A stretch of 64,000 nucleotides of DNA from Corynebacterium gottingense (GTDB lineage: Bacteria > Actinomycetota > Actinomycetes > Mycobacteriales > Mycobacteriaceae): positions 1 to 64,000 of the forward strand of contig NZ_RDRE01000010.1 of the NCBI RefSeq assembly GCF_003693265.1, read 5' to 3'. The position numbers and the translations under genes are program-made. Below, in pieces: positions 30,935 through 39,783 of this stretch. The notes under the pieces were generated by a model that worked only from the letters and a program-made list of their open reading frames with translations, was not told the origin of the DNA and searched no databases. How positions within the stretch are numbered: the first letter of the stretch is position 1; each line of letters begins with the position of its first letter.

Positions 30935-30978
30935 CCCCCAGCTAGAGGCTCGTTGAAGTCTCGGTGGCTGGGGGTTTT
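30935..30978 (+). terminator. Terminator after paralogue 1
   Basis: CCCCCAGC (30935-30942) pairs with GCTGGGGG (30967-30974), followed by TTTTG. A second T-poor fold may form in the loop. The remaining gap to 31215 (about 240 bp) should hold the promoter of paralogue 2; I see no clear one. Confidence 0.75.
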
Positions 30979-31215
30979 GCGTGGGTCGGTGTCATCTGTG
31001 GGCACGAGGCAGTACCCCCGAAGTAACGAAAAGTATTTATGAAAATAGAGACAAACGGGGTAACGCTTCGCGCAACCGCTTCGATACGTCAAATAGTAAG
31101 CAGCTGCCAAAGGTTTTTCTGGCAAATGCTTGCGCACCTTGAACAGAACGTTCTCGGTTTAACCCTCATCGAGGTGCGACCCCGCCCCTCGACCCCTACG
31201 AGAGAGGAACTTCCC

Positions 31216-31656
31216 ATGAAGCGCTCCGCATCCGCTGCACTCGCAGCAGTAACCGCACTGTCCCTCGCCGTCGCTCCGGCGTACGCGCAGGATGACGCCA
31301 ACGGCCCGAAGGAGGATCAGGGAGCCTCTTCTTCCCAGGCTGAGGGCAAAGATGGGGAGAAGACCGGCTCCTCCGACATCACCGATGAGGCCGCAAAGAA
31401 CTACTTCGAGGCCAACAAGGACAAGGCCACCGGCATCGTCAAGGCGTCTACCGAAGGCAAGGAGGGCGAGTTCAAGGATTTGAACGACGCATTCCTGTCC
31501 TCCATCAAGAGCGACGCGTCCAACGATTGGGCACCTGGCAAGACCGCCAACATCCTGCTCGGCACCGGCATCGGCGCGCTCGTGCTCGGCATCCTGGCTG
31601 CCGTCGCTGCAAGCGGCGCAGTTCCGGGCCTGGGCAACATAAAGCTCCCGTTCTAA
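31216..31656 (+). CDS. Small secreted protein with C-terminal membrane anchor (paralogue 2)
   Basis: A 146-residue protein. The signal peptide MKRSASAALAAVTALSLAVA is cleaved near AYA-QDD. An acidic, Ser/Gly/Lys-rich linker (about 24-60) follows, then a helical stretch (DEAAKNYFEANKDKATGIV). A membrane helix (LLGTGIGALVLGILAAVAA) leads to the end VPGLGNIKLPF. The ATG has GAGAGGAAC upstream. It is a paralogue of the gene 320 bp upstream, each with its own terminator, so the two are separately transcribed tandem duplicates. No enzyme motif is visible; a surface or envelope role is inferred. Confidence 0.75.
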   Translation: MKRSASAALAAVTALSLAVAPAYAQDDANGPKEDQGASSSQAEGKDGEKTGSSDITDEAAKNYFEANKDKATGIVKASTEGKEGEFKDLNDAFLSSIKSDASNDWAPGKTANILLGTGIGALVLGILAAVAASGAVPGLGNIKLPF

Positions 31657-31685
31657 GCTCGAGCGCCTCGTACCGAGGTAGCTTT

Positions 31686-31730
31686 ACGCCCCCGGGCCAA
31701 CTGTGTGTGCAGTCGGTCTCGGGGGCGTTG
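31686..31730 (+). terminator. Terminator after paralogue 2
   Basis: ACGCCCCCG (31686-31694) pairs with CGGGGGCGT (31720-31728), followed by TGTTGTG. The rest of 31731-31992 has small inverted repeats (CTGCCCTG/CAGGGCGG near 31871-31887) and should contain the promoter of the next gene, which I could not locate. Confidence 0.7.
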
Positions 31731-31992
31731 TTGTGTCAGTGCCACCGGAACAAAAGCAGCTGTCTCTAATGTGCGACGTATATCACTAAATAGAAGGTTG
31801 CGTTCCTAACCCGGAGCACTTATGCTCGGTACCAGTGGTTGATACAAGGTCGCCACGTCGACAACGTGAACTGCCCTGGACAGGGCGGTGGGCTGAACTT
31901 GGCCGGACGGCCAGGTGGATTCCGGAACCTCTGGGGTCGGTGCATACGCATCCAGTCGTGTGTCGAACACCCCAACAGGAAAGGAATCCACC

Positions 31993-33363
31993 ATGTCCGT
32001 ACCCACGCAAGACAAAACCGTCACCTTCAAGGTCGAGCTGCGCAATGACGCCAACGTCGGCCCGCTCTACCGCATCAGCGGCGCGGTGAAGATCAAGAAT
32101 CTGGTCGACCTCATCAGCATCGAGGATCTGACGGCAAACCCCCGTCGTCCGAAGCGCACGACGATCACTGAGGACATCATGCAGACGATCCAGACCGCGC
32201 CGGAGATGCTTCCCTTCTACTCCAAAGGCATCCTGATCGGATCCTCGGACGTGGTCGAGCGCGATCGCGACCGCTTCCAGCTCCACTTCGCCGACCCGGA
32301 CCGCGAAGGCGTCCTCGACGGCGGCCACAACCTGATGGCTATCGCGCTGGTACTCCTCGGCGAGGTCGGCGTGAGCGAGAAGGCGCTGCGGAAGGTGAAG
32401 TTCTGGGACCAGCTCAAGGAAGCCTGGGCTGAGAACACGACTGCGCTCAAGGCGCTGCGCCAGGACACCTCCCCCACCCTCGACGCGCTCGTCCCGCTCG
32501 AGATCATCGCTCCCCTCGCGGGCCCGGAGGCCGGCGACGGCCTCGCCGAGTTCAACAACCTCATCATGGGCATCTGCGCGAACCGCAACCAGAACGCGCA
32601 GTTGGCCGCCGACGCGATCGCGAACAAGAGCGGCGTCTTCGACTTCCTCAAGGAGTCCATGCCCGCCGAGCTGGCCGACCAGGTCACGTGGAGCACCAAC
32701 GACAACAAGCGGATTGACCCCCGCATGCTCGTCTCGCTGCTGTGGGTGTCGCTGGGCAAGGTGCCGACGCTTGGCAACTACGGCATCAAACCCATCACGC
32801 CAACCTCCGCGTACTCCAGCAAGGCGGCCTCGCTGCAGCGATTCACCGACCTGGTCGAGGCGGACGGTGCGGCCGAGAAGACAGACGACGGGAAGAGCTA
32901 CGTGGTGCTCGATGGCTACATCGCGTCGGCCTTCGAGATGATCGTTGACATCCTCAATTGCTACGACTACATCTACACCGGCTTCAAGGACGCCTATAAC
33001 GAGAACGGTGGGTCTTTCGGTCGCATCGGCGCGGTGAAGAAGACGTCGAAGGGCGCGAACCGCACCTTGGTCACCAACCAGCTTGTCGAGCACGAGGTGC
33101 CGCCGGCCGGCTACCTCATCCCGCTCCTGTTCAGCATTCAGGCGCTGATCAAAGACGACGCCGAGGCCGGACGCCTCACCTGGCACAAGCCGCCGCTGGA
33201 GTTCCTGCAGGCGCCGGGCAACCTGACCAAGCTCGTCGGCGCGCTGAAGCCGATCATTGAAATGGCGAATTGGAACCCGCAGACCGTCGGCAAGAACTCA
33301 GCCTCATACGAGGTCACCTACGCCAAGCTCAGGGAGCTGCTTTTCGACGACCTGCTCGGGTAG
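31993..33363 (+). CDS. AIPR/DGQHR-like protein of unknown function
   Basis: A 456-residue soluble protein. MLPFYSKGILIGSSD (about 73-87) and GVLDGGHNLMAIALVLL (about 106-122) resemble the AIPR (abortive infection phage resistance) and DGQHR families, where an F..NNGI segment precedes a DGQH/NGQQ motif. The rest is helical with no catalytic triad or membrane segment that I can name. The ATG at 31993 is preceded by GGAAAGGAA. It is flanked by surface-protein paralogues and a small hypothetical gene, with no methylase, nuclease or toxin next to it. Its codon use looks like its neighbours. A defence function is only a family-based guess. Confidence 0.5.
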   Translation: MSVPTQDKTVTFKVELRNDANVGPLYRISGAVKIKNLVDLISIEDLTANPRRPKRTTITEDIMQTIQTAPEMLPFYSKGILIGSSDVVERDRDRFQLHFADPDREGVLDGGHNLMAIALVLLGEVGVSEKALRKVKFWDQLKEAWAENTTALKALRQDTSPTLDALVPLEIIAPLAGPEAGDGLAEFNNLIMGICANRNQNAQLAADAIANKSGVFDFLKESMPAELADQVTWSTNDNKRIDPRMLVSLLWVSLGKVPTLGNYGIKPITPTSAYSSKAASLQRFTDLVEADGAAEKTDDGKSYVVLDGYIASAFEMIVDILNCYDYIYTGFKDAYNENGGSFGRIGAVKKTSKGANRTLVTNQLVEHEVPPAGYLIPLLFSIQALIKDDAEAGRLTWHKPPLEFLQAPGNLTKLVGALKPIIEMANWNPQTVGKNSASYEVTYAKLRELLFDDLLG

Positions 33364-33368
33364 CTCCC

Positions 33369-33680
33369 CTACCCGATCTCCGGGAACTTCACCTTCGCCT
33401 CGCCCCAGAGCCCCTCGAACTCCATCCGGGTCAGGCGGGTGGAGGTGATGCCCTCCAGCGCGTCGTAGGAGTCGGGGTGCGGGACCGCGCCCATCGGCTC
33501 GTTCGCCTGGCCGATGACGCGCCCCTCCGCGTACACGCCGGTGATGGTCTCGTTCGGGTCGAGCTCGATCATGCGGACCATGGTGCAGCGGTCGCTCGAG
33601 ATCTCCTCCAGCTCCGCAATGTTGAGCAGCTCTCCCCCGAGCTCCGGGACCTGGTAGTGGATGCGCACGTAATGTTTCAC
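33369..33680 (-). CDS. Conserved hypothetical protein whose start lies inside parS
   Basis: A 103-residue soluble protein, MKHYVRIHYQVPELGGELLN and on. It alternates beta-rich and acidic segments (CTMVRMIELDPNETITGVYA; AVPHPDSYDALEGITSTRL). It resembles small DUF6881-like immunity or binding proteins, but I am not sure of the family. On the reverse strand AGAAGGAG directly abuts an ATG at 33689 (no spacing) and is nine bases from a GTG at 33680, so the GTG inside the parS palindrome is the more likely start. The longer form would begin MFHVKH. It is convergent with the AIPR-like gene, with five bases between stops, and follows the symporter gene by seven bases or so. Confidence 0.65.
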   Translation of the reverse strand: MKHYVRIHYQVPELGGELLNIAELEEISSDRCTMVRMIELDPNETITGVYAEGRVIGQANEPMGAVPHPDSYDALEGITSTRLTRMEFEGLWGEAKVKFPEIG

Positions 33681-33688
33681 GTGAAACA
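33673..33688. promoter_or_regulatory. parS site 4
   Basis: A perfect TGTTTCACGTGAAACA covering the translation start of the small gene at 33369-33680. Confidence 0.95.
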
Positions 33689-33695
33689 TCTCCTT

Positions 33696-34670
33696 CTAGT
33701 GTTGCGATTCGTCTGCACCAGCGTAACGCGAGACGTACGAGGAGCAGATCACCAGCTGCGTCATGTGATAGATCATGAGCGGAATTATGAGGGTGCCCAG
33801 GGTCGCCCCGACAAACATCACCGAGGCCATGGGCAGGCCCGTAGCCAACGACTTCTGCGTCCCGCACTGCTGGATGGCCACGGTGTCCGCGCGGTTGAAC
33901 CCGAGCTTGCCCGGCACCCAGCCCGTCACCCACAGCATCGCCACGACGAGGGCCGCCGCAAGCACGATGAGAAACAGAATCTGCCACAGCGGCAGCTGTG
34001 TCCACACTCCGGCGACAACGCCCTGGGAGAACGCCGAGTAGACGACCATCCAGATTGACCCTCGGTCCACGATCTTGGTCGTCTTAGACGCGGCAATCTC
34101 GCGGACCGGGGGCAGGAAGTTGTGGGCCAATTGGCCGAGGAGGAACGGGAGGAGGAGTTGGATGGAGATGTCGAGGAAGACGGAGGCGTCGATAAGCACT
34201 CCCCCGCTCGAGCGCATGAGCAGCATGGCGAGGAGCGGGGTGGCGACCACGCCGACGAGCGATGAGAGGCTCGCGGCGACGACCGCGCCGCTGACGTTGC
34301 CGCGCGCGATGCCGGTGAGCGCGACGGAGGATTGGACTGTCGACGGGACGAGCGTGAGAAAGAGGATGCCCTGGTAGAGCTCCGGCGAGACGACCGCGGA
34401 CAGCGGGCGAAGGAGAATGCCGATGAGCGGGTACACGACGAACGTGCACGCGAGGATGGCTGCATGAAGCCTCCAGTGGGTCAGGCCGTTGAGGGCCTCG
34501 CGGGTGGAGAGGCGCGCGCCGTAGAGGAAGAAGAGGAGCGCGATCGCGAGCTTGACCGCGACGCTGAATCCGTCGGCGAATGCGCCCCGCGCGGGCAGGA
34601 CGAACGCGATGAGGGCCGAGACGATGATGCCGGCGACCAGGGGGTCGATGCGGGTGAGGAAGTTTGGCAT
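33696..34670 (-). CDS. Bile acid:sodium symporter family protein (SBF-like)
   Basis: A 324-residue membrane protein with about ten helices. The family segments LFFLYGARLSTREALNGLTHWRLH (split over the first cytosolic loop), TLVPSTVQSSVALTGIARGN and NRADTVAIQQCGTQKSLATG match the SBF-like group (YfeH type). The transported solute is unknown, possibly an organic anion with sodium. The ATG at 34670 lacks a ribosome-binding site but has TAGACT six bases before it on the reverse strand, so it should be leaderless. It diverges from the flavin enzyme gene with only 23 bp between start codons. Confidence 0.85.
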   Translation of the reverse strand: MPNFLTRIDPLVAGIIVSALIAFVLPARGAFADGFSVAVKLAIALLFFLYGARLSTREALNGLTHWRLHAAILACTFVVYPLIGILLRPLSAVVSPELYQGILFLTLVPSTVQSSVALTGIARGNVSGAVVAASLSSLVGVVATPLLAMLLMRSSGGVLIDASVFLDISIQLLLPFLLGQLAHNFLPPVREIAASKTTKIVDRGSIWMVVYSAFSQGVVAGVWTQLPLWQILFLIVLAAALVVAMLWVTGWVPGKLGFNRADTVAIQQCGTQKSLATGLPMASVMFVGATLGTLIIPLMIYHMTQLVICSSYVSRYAGADESQH

Positions 34671-34676
34671 GGTTGA

Positions 34677-34686
34677 AGTCTATGCT
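34677..34686. promoter_or_regulatory. Overlapping divergent -10 boxes of two leaderless genes
   Basis: Rightward TATGCT (34681-34686) lies 7 nt before the ATG at 34694. Leftward TAGACT (34682-34677) lies 6 nt before the ATG at 34670. The two boxes share two base pairs, so the genes must compete for RNA polymerase. Confidence 0.6.
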
Positions 34687-34693
34687 GGGGCGC

Positions 34694-35794
34694 ATGCGAT
34701 TGAGCGACACATTGACACTCCGCGACCTGGAAATCCGCAACCGCATTTGGCTGCCGCCGATGTGCCAATACCAGGCGAGCGGGCGCGACGGCATCCCGCG
34801 GTCCTGGCACATGGTGCACTACGGAGCGCGCGCCGCAGGCGGCTTCGGGCTCATCATCGCGGAAGCCTCCGGCGTGGTACCCGAGGGGCGCATCTCCCCG
34901 TTCTGCGCGGGTATTTGGTCTGACGAGCACGCGAAGGCCTGGGCGCCGATCGTGGACTTCGTGCACGAGATGGGCGCGGCGATGGGTATCCAGCTGGGCC
35001 ACGCGGGCCGGAAGGCGTCGACCTACCCCATGCTGCCCGACAACAAGGGTCGCGGGACGGTGCCGCCGGAGGAGGGTGGCTGGGAAACGCTCGGCCCGAG
35101 CGCGATCGCTGCGGACGGGCAGGCCGTCCCCCGCGCGATGACGCTGGAGGAAATTCGCGCCGTGCCCGGCCAGTTCACCCAGGCCGCGAAGCACGCTGTT
35201 GACGCCGGGTTCGACCTCGTGGAGATCCACGGCGCGCACGGTTACCTGCTCCACCAGTTCCTCTCCCCGATGTCCAACGAGCGCGACGACGAGTACGGCG
35301 GCGACTTCGACGGCCGCACCCGCCTCCTGCGGGAGGTCGTCGACGCCGTCCGCGCGGCCATCCCCGAGGGCATGCCGCTGCTCGTGCGCCTCTCCGCCAC
35401 CGACTGGGTCGAGCCCGACGGCTGGCGCGCGGCGGACTCGGAGCGCCTCGCTCCCCTGCTCGCCGAGGCAGGCGTGGACCTCATCGACGTCTCCACCGGC
35501 GGCAACGTCCCGGCCGACATCCCCGCTGCGCCCGGGTACCAGGTCGACTTCGCCCGCCGCGTCCGCGAGGCCTCCGGACTCCCCACCGCCGCGGTGGGCA
35601 TGCTTGTCGACGCCACCCAGACCCAAGCCATCCTCGACCGCGAAGAGGCTGACGCGGTCCTCATCGGTCGCGCGGCGTTGCGCAATGCCGGGTGGGCCAT
35701 CGACGCGCTGCGGGAACTCGGTGCGGTGCCGGCGGAACTGCCGTACCCGGATTCGTACTTCCGCGGATGGGACCGCGCGGCGCTGCAGGAGTAG
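34694..35794 (+). CDS. NADH:flavin oxidoreductase / Old Yellow Enzyme (YqjM-like)
   Basis: A 366-residue FMN-dependent TIM-barrel ene-reductase. The N-terminal LRDLEIRNRIWLPPMCQYQA, AGGFGLIIAEASGVVPEGR, IQLGHAGRK and EIHGAHGYLLHQFLSP are the FMN- and substrate-binding motifs. NERDDEYGG follows. The Cys in PPMCQY matches the redox-sensing Cys of the YqjM class. The ATG at 34694 is used because MRLSDTLTLRDLEIRN is the natural start and a -10 box is 7 nt upstream. The physiological substrate is unknown, probably an alpha,beta-unsaturated carbonyl compound. Confidence 0.93.
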   Translation: MRLSDTLTLRDLEIRNRIWLPPMCQYQASGRDGIPRSWHMVHYGARAAGGFGLIIAEASGVVPEGRISPFCAGIWSDEHAKAWAPIVDFVHEMGAAMGIQLGHAGRKASTYPMLPDNKGRGTVPPEEGGWETLGPSAIAADGQAVPRAMTLEEIRAVPGQFTQAAKHAVDAGFDLVEIHGAHGYLLHQFLSPMSNERDDEYGGDFDGRTRLLREVVDAVRAAIPEGMPLLVRLSATDWVEPDGWRAADSERLAPLLAEAGVDLIDVSTGGNVPADIPAAPGYQVDFARRVREASGLPTAAVGMLVDATQTQAILDREEADAVLIGRAALRNAGWAIDALRELGAVPAELPYPDSYFRGWDRAALQE

Positions 35795-35813
35795 GTGCGG
35801 CGCGATAGTTGTG

Positions 35814-35847
35814 ACCCCCAACGATTGGAATGCCAACCATTGGGGGT
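35814..35847. terminator. Bidirectional hairpin between convergent genes
   Basis: ACCCCCAA (35814-35821) pairs with TTGGGGGT (35840-35847), with an inner TTGG/CCAA stem at 35825-35836. It ends both the ene-reductase transcript and the leftward trp-Rieske operon. Confidence 0.7.
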
Positions 35848-35873
35848 AGCCGTAATGGAGTATCTGGGTGAAG

Positions 35874-36248
35874 CTAGACCTGGCCGTCGGTCGCGACGAG
35901 GTTTTCCCCCTGATCCTCCAACGGCACTTCTCGCAGCCCCGCGACGGAGGGGCCGGACACCTTCTCACCCGTGGCGGTATTGAACACGGAGCCGTGCGCG
36001 GTGCACTTCACGTTCTCGCCCTCGACGACGGTGATCTTCTGCTGCTGGTGTGGGCAGACCGAGGAGTAGGCGACGTACTCGCCGGCGGTCGGCTGGGCGA
36101 TGATGAAGTGGTCGAGGATGACCGAGCTGCCGACGGGGACCGCGGTCTTGGCTACCTCCTCGCTCGGGGGCTCGCCGCAGGCGGCGAGGAACGCGCCGGC
36201 GAAGGTGGTGGCAGTGCCGAGGAGGAAGAGGCGTCGTGAACAAGTCAT
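35874..36248 (-). CDS. Rieske [2Fe-2S] lipoprotein
   Basis: A 124-residue exported protein. The N-terminus MTCSRRLFLLGTATTFAGAF with the SRR pair and the lipobox LAAC suggests Tat-type export and lipid anchoring. The Rieske cluster ligands are CPHQ (about 65-68) and CTAHG (about 82-86). Spacing between the two boxes is short, as in small high-potential Rieske proteins. Its ATG overlaps the trpA stop as ATGA, so it is translationally coupled to the trp operon. Its electron partner is unknown, and a link to tryptophan metabolism is not apparent. Confidence 0.85.
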   Translation of the reverse strand: MTCSRRLFLLGTATTFAGAFLAACGEPPSEEVAKTAVPVGSSVILDHFIIAQPTAGEYVAYSSVCPHQQQKITVVEGENVKCTAHGSVFNTATGEKVSGPSVAGLREVPLEDQGENLVATDGQV

Positions 36249-37102
36249 GCCTTTATCGTAGCCTCTTTCATCTGTGCGACGTAGGCGGACAGTTCCCCGG
36301 TGAGCGCGTCCATGTCCGTAATCCGCGCCGGCTCGGGGTGCGTGTGCGCTGTGTACTTGGCCACGATGTTGGCGATGGCGGAGCCGGTAATCGCGCCTGC
36401 CGCCCCGGCCGCGATCGCGTCGGCGACGTGCTGCGGGGTTGAGATGCCGAAGCCAAGCAGCACCGGCGCCCCGCCGTACGACTGCACGTTGTCCACCACC
36501 TCGCGCAGACCCTCCACCGACGCGGCCTTGTCGGCCCCCGTCACGCCGTCGCGGGAGATGGCGTAGATGTAGCCGCGGGAGTGCGCCGCCACCCCCTCGA
36601 GCGTCTGCGCGCTCGCCTTTGCGGGTGCGATGTAGATCGGGCAGATGCCCGCCGCCTCCGCCGCCGCGCTGAACGCTGCCGACTCGCGCACGGGCACGTC
36701 GGGCAGGAGCACGCTGTCCGCTCCCGCATCGCGGAACGCCGCGTAGAACTCGTCCAACCCGCGCACGTAGGCGACGTTGGCGTAGATGAGCATGCCGATG
36801 GGGAGATCCGGGTAGCGCTCGCGGATGGTCCGCACCTGCGCGAGAGTCTTATCGACGCTCGCGCCTCCGTCCAGCGCACGCACATGGGCCGCCTGGATCG
36901 CGGGCCCGTCCGCGACCGGGTCGGAGAACGGAACGCCGAGTTCGAGGGCGTCGGCTCCGGCGGTCACGACGGCGTCGATAATGCGCAGCGCGTCCTCGGG
37001 GGTGGGGTCGGACAGCATGACGAAGGGGACGAATGCCCCCTCGCCTTTCGCCCGCAGTGCCGCGAACGTTGAATCGTAACGTGACGTAGTAGGGGTCGGC
37101 AT
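36245..37102 (-). CDS. trpA: Tryptophan synthase alpha chain
   Basis: A 285-residue TIM barrel that cleaves indole-3-glycerol phosphate to indole. FVPFVMLSDPTPED, ELGVPFSDPVADGPAIQAA (catalytic Glu and Asp region) and GFGISTPQHVADAI with GAAGAITGSAI are intact. The ATG at 37102 lies one base after the trpB stop. The indole is channelled to TrpB. Last biosynthetic gene of the operon; a Rieske gene overlaps its stop. Confidence 0.96.
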   Translation of the reverse strand: MPTPTTSRYDSTFAALRAKGEGAFVPFVMLSDPTPEDALRIIDAVVTAGADALELGVPFSDPVADGPAIQAAHVRALDGGASVDKTLAQVRTIRERYPDLPIGMLIYANVAYVRGLDEFYAAFRDAGADSVLLPDVPVRESAAFSAAAEAAGICPIYIAPAKASAQTLEGVAAHSRGYIYAISRDGVTGADKAASVEGLREVVDNVQSYGGAPVLLGFGISTPQHVADAIAAGAAGAITGSAIANIVAKYTAHTHPEPARITDMDALTGELSAYVAQMKEATIKA

Positions 37103-37103
37103 C

Positions 37104-38351
37104 TTAGTTGGTCTCCTTCCGTGCAATTACCCAGTCCGGGTGGTCCTCCAGGGTCGCGCGAACGTGCGCGACGTCCTTGTCTCCGCGGCCCGAGAGCGAC
37201 ACGAGGATGGTCAGGGGCTCTGCATCGCGCGGGTGCGAGGCTGCGCGGTCGAGCGCGTACGCGAGCGCGTGCGAGGACTCGAGGGCCGGGATGATGCCCT
37301 CGTACCGGGACAGCATCTGGAACGCGCGCAGCGCCGCCTCATCGGTGACGGGGACGTACCGGGCGCGCCCTGACTTAGCCAGGTGTGCGTGCTCGGGGCC
37401 AACGGCCGGGTAGTCAAGCCCGGCGGAGATGGAGTAGGACTCCTCCACCTGCCCGTCGGCGTCGCGCATGAGGTAGGAGCGCGTGCCGTGGAGGATACCT
37501 ACGGTGCCGGCCGCGATCGCGGCCCCGTGCTTGCCCACGCCGACACCCTCTCCCCCGGGCTCCACGCCAATGAGCTCGACGCCGGGCTCGTCGATGAAGT
37601 CGGCGAACATGCCGATCGCGTTCGAGCCGCCGCCGACGCAGGCGCACACCACATCCGGCAGCGCGCCCACGCGCTGCTGCATCTGCGCCTTCGCCTCGGC
37701 GGAGATGACGCGGTGGAACTCCTTCACAATCTTGGGGAACGGGTGCGGGCCCGCCGCCGTGCCGAGCAGGTAGTGGGACTCGTGGAAGGTGGCGGTCCAG
37801 TCGCGGAGCGCCTCGTTCACCGCATCCTTGAGCGTGCCGGCGCCCGTGTCCACGCCGATGACTTCCGCGCCCATGAGCCGCATCCTGTAGACGTTGGGCT
37901 CCTGGCGGGCCATGTCGACCTTTCCCATGTAGATCACGCAGTCCAGGCCCAGGAGCGCGCACGCGAGCGCCGTCGCGGTGCCGTGCTGGCCGGCGCCGGT
38001 CTCCGCGATGATGCGGGTCTTGCCCATCTTCTTGGCCAGGAGCGCCTGGCCGATCACCTGGTTTGTCTTGTGCGCGCCGCCGTGGACGAGGTCCTCGCGC
38101 TTGAGAAAGATCCGCGCGTTGGCGCCATCGAGCGGCAGGTTCCGGCACTCGGTGAGCGGCGTGGGGCGGCCGAGGTAGTCGCGGAGCAGGCCTCGGTATT
38201 CGGCCATGAACTCTTCGTCCTCCCACGCGTCGACGAAGGCGCGCTCGAGCTGGTCAAGCGCGGGGAGGAGCGACTCCGGTACGTACTGGCCGCCGAACTC
38301 GCCGTAGTAGGCTGGCAGGATCGTGCTGCCGCCGTGGATATAATCACTCAT
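37104..38351 (-). CDS. trpB: Tryptophan synthase beta chain
   Basis: A 415-residue PLP enzyme that joins indole and serine. The PLP lysine lies in [20 protein letters not shown] (about 89-108). [12 protein letters not shown], the phosphate loop [12 protein letters not shown] and EPGGEG are present. The start [20 protein letters not shown] is at 38351 and overlaps the trpC stop by eight bases. Confidence 0.97.
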   Translation of the reverse strand: MSDYIHGGSTILPAYYGEFGGQYVPESLLPALDQLERAFVDAWEDEEFMAEYRGLLRDYLGRPTPLTECRNLPLDGANARIFLKREDLVHGGAHKTNQVIGQALLAKKMGKTRIIAETGAGQHGTATALACALLGLDCVIYMGKVDMARQEPNVYRMRLMGAEVIGVDTGAGTLKDAVNEALRDWTATFHESHYLLGTAAGPHPFPKIVKEFHRVISAEAKAQMQQRVGALPDVVCACVGGGSNAIGMFADFIDEPGVELIGVEPGGEGVGVGKHGAAIAAGTVGILHGTRSYLMRDADGQVEESYSISAGLDYPAVGPEHAHLAKSGRARYVPVTDEAALRAFQMLSRYEGIIPALESSHALAYALDRAASHPRDAEPLTILVSLSGRGDKDVAHVRATLEDHPDWVIARKETN

Positions 38352-39783
38352 TGCTCGTCCTTGGGTAGTGGTAATTGCCAATGATGTTGAATGCGCGCCG
38401 CAGCGCCGCTGCGTCCTTCCGCCCGGCCCACGCGCCGGCGCCCGCCGGGTACTCCACCCCGGAGTTCAGGTCCACGCCCGTGCAGCCGACGCTGAGCGCA
38501 TCCTCGAGGTTGCCGGGGTGGAGGCCGCCGGCGAGCAGCGCGTCGCTGCGTACCTCGTCCGGGATGTCGCCCCAGCGGAAGGTCTCGCCAGAGCCCCCGT
38601 CGCGCGCGTCGAGCACAAGCTTGTCCGCGCTCCCCTGCAGCCCAAGCGCGACCCCGCCCCCATCACCGGCGCTCATGGAAACCGCGCGCCACACTTCGAT
38701 GCTGGCGCCGACCTCCCCGCGGACGCGGCCGACGAGGTCGCGCTCCGCCTCGATCGACCCTTGGAAGGGCGCGTGGACCTGGACGGCGGCGATGCCGGGC
38801 TGGATGAGGTCGCCGTACCCGGAGGTCCGCCGCGACACGGCCACGTACTTCAAGCCCGGCTCGTGCGCGATAATGTCAGCCGATGTTTCACGTGAAACAT
38901 TGCGGGGGCTCGTCTGCTCGAAGATGAGGCCGCCGTAGACGGCGCCCGCTGCCTTGGCCGCCTGCGCCGCCGACCAGGAGGTGAGGCCGCAGACCTTGTT
39001 CGGCCCGTACACCAGCTCGCGGGCAGCGAGGTCGACGTCCGGCTGGCCTGTCAGCTGCGAACCGACGAGGAAGCCGTCGGAGTGCGCGCCGAGCTGGCGC
39101 ACGGTCTCGACGTCGCGGATGCCCGACTCGGCAACCACCGCCGCCCCCTCGGGCGCGAGCGTGGCCAGCCGGGCCGAGCGCGTGAGGTCGATGGATAGGT
39201 CGTGGAGGTTCCTGTGGTTGACGCCGAAGATGCGCGCCCCGAGCCGGGTGGCGCGCGCCGCTTCCTCCTCGTCGATCACCTCGGTGAGGACGTCCATCCC
39301 AAGCGAGTCCGCGAGCGCGGACAATCGGGCGTAGGTGGCGTCGTCCAACACTGAAAGCATGAGGAGGATGGCGTCCGCGCCGTAGTAGCGAGCGGCGTAG
39401 ACCTGGACGTCGTCGATGATGAAGTCCTTGCACAACACCGGGAGGTGGGTGCTCGACGCCACCGTCGCCAGGTGGTCGTAGTCCCCGCCGAAGCGGTCCG
39501 GCTCGCACAGCACCGAGATGCCGGCGGCGTACCGGGAGTAGATGCGCGCGATAGCGCCTGGCTCGTAGTGGTCGCGGATCAGGCCCAGCGAGGGCGAGGA
39601 GGACTTGCACTCCATGATGAAGCTCGTCCCCTCCCGCTTGAGGTTGTCGTAGAGGGAGCGCTCCGATTTGGGTAACGTGCCGAAATCGACGTGGCCGACC
39701 CGCTGCCGGATTTCGTCAAGGTGACCCTTTCGCCCCTCGACAATATCCTCTAGCACCGTGGGCATCCCGGCAGGCTTAGGCAC
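38344..39783 (-). CDS. trpC: Bifunctional indole-3-glycerol phosphate synthase / phosphoribosylanthranilate isomerase
   Basis: A 479-residue fusion. The IGPS half (to about residue 258) has [25 protein letters not shown] and [14 protein letters not shown]. The PRAI half has [21 protein letters not shown]-type [12 protein letters not shown], and a C-terminal [13 protein letters not shown] with GVDLNSGVE. The start is a GTG at 39783, eight bases inside trpD and nine bases after GAGGAGG; an internal ATG at 39765 has no such site. A parS sequence (38884-38899) lies in the PRAI half, read NVSRETS, at a loop after the EQTSPR segment. Confidence 0.95.
   Translation of the reverse strand: MPKPAGMPTVLEDIVEGRKGHLDEIRQRVGHVDFGTLPKSERSLYDNLKREGTSFIMECKSSSPSLGLIRDHYEPGAIARIYSRYAAGISVLCEPDRFGGDYDHLATVASSTHLPVLCKDFIIDDVQVYAARYYGADAILLMLSVLDDATYARLSALADSLGMDVLTEVIDEEEAARATRLGARIFGVNHRNLHDLSIDLTRSARLATLAPEGAAVVAESGIRDVETVRQLGAHSDGFLVGSQLTGQPDVDLAARELVYGPNKVCGLTSWSAAQAAKAAGAVYGGLIFEQTSPRNVSRETSADIIAHEPGLKYVAVSRRTSGYGDLIQPGIAAVQVHAPFQGSIEAERDLVGRVRGEVGASIEVWRAVSMSAGDGGGVALGLQGSADKLVLDARDGGSGETFRWGDIPDEVRSDALLAGGLHPGNLEDALSVGCTGVDLNSGVEYPAGAGAWAGRKDAAALRRAFNIIGNYHYPRTSNE
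38884..38899. promoter_or_regulatory. parS site 5
   Basis: A perfect TGTTTCACGTGAAACA inside the isomerase half of trpC. Confidence 0.95.

Noticed and set aside
31786-33186. A 466-codon leftward frame opposite the 31993 gene
   Set aside because: It mirrors the sense gene, has shadow-type composition, no ribosome-binding site and no motif.
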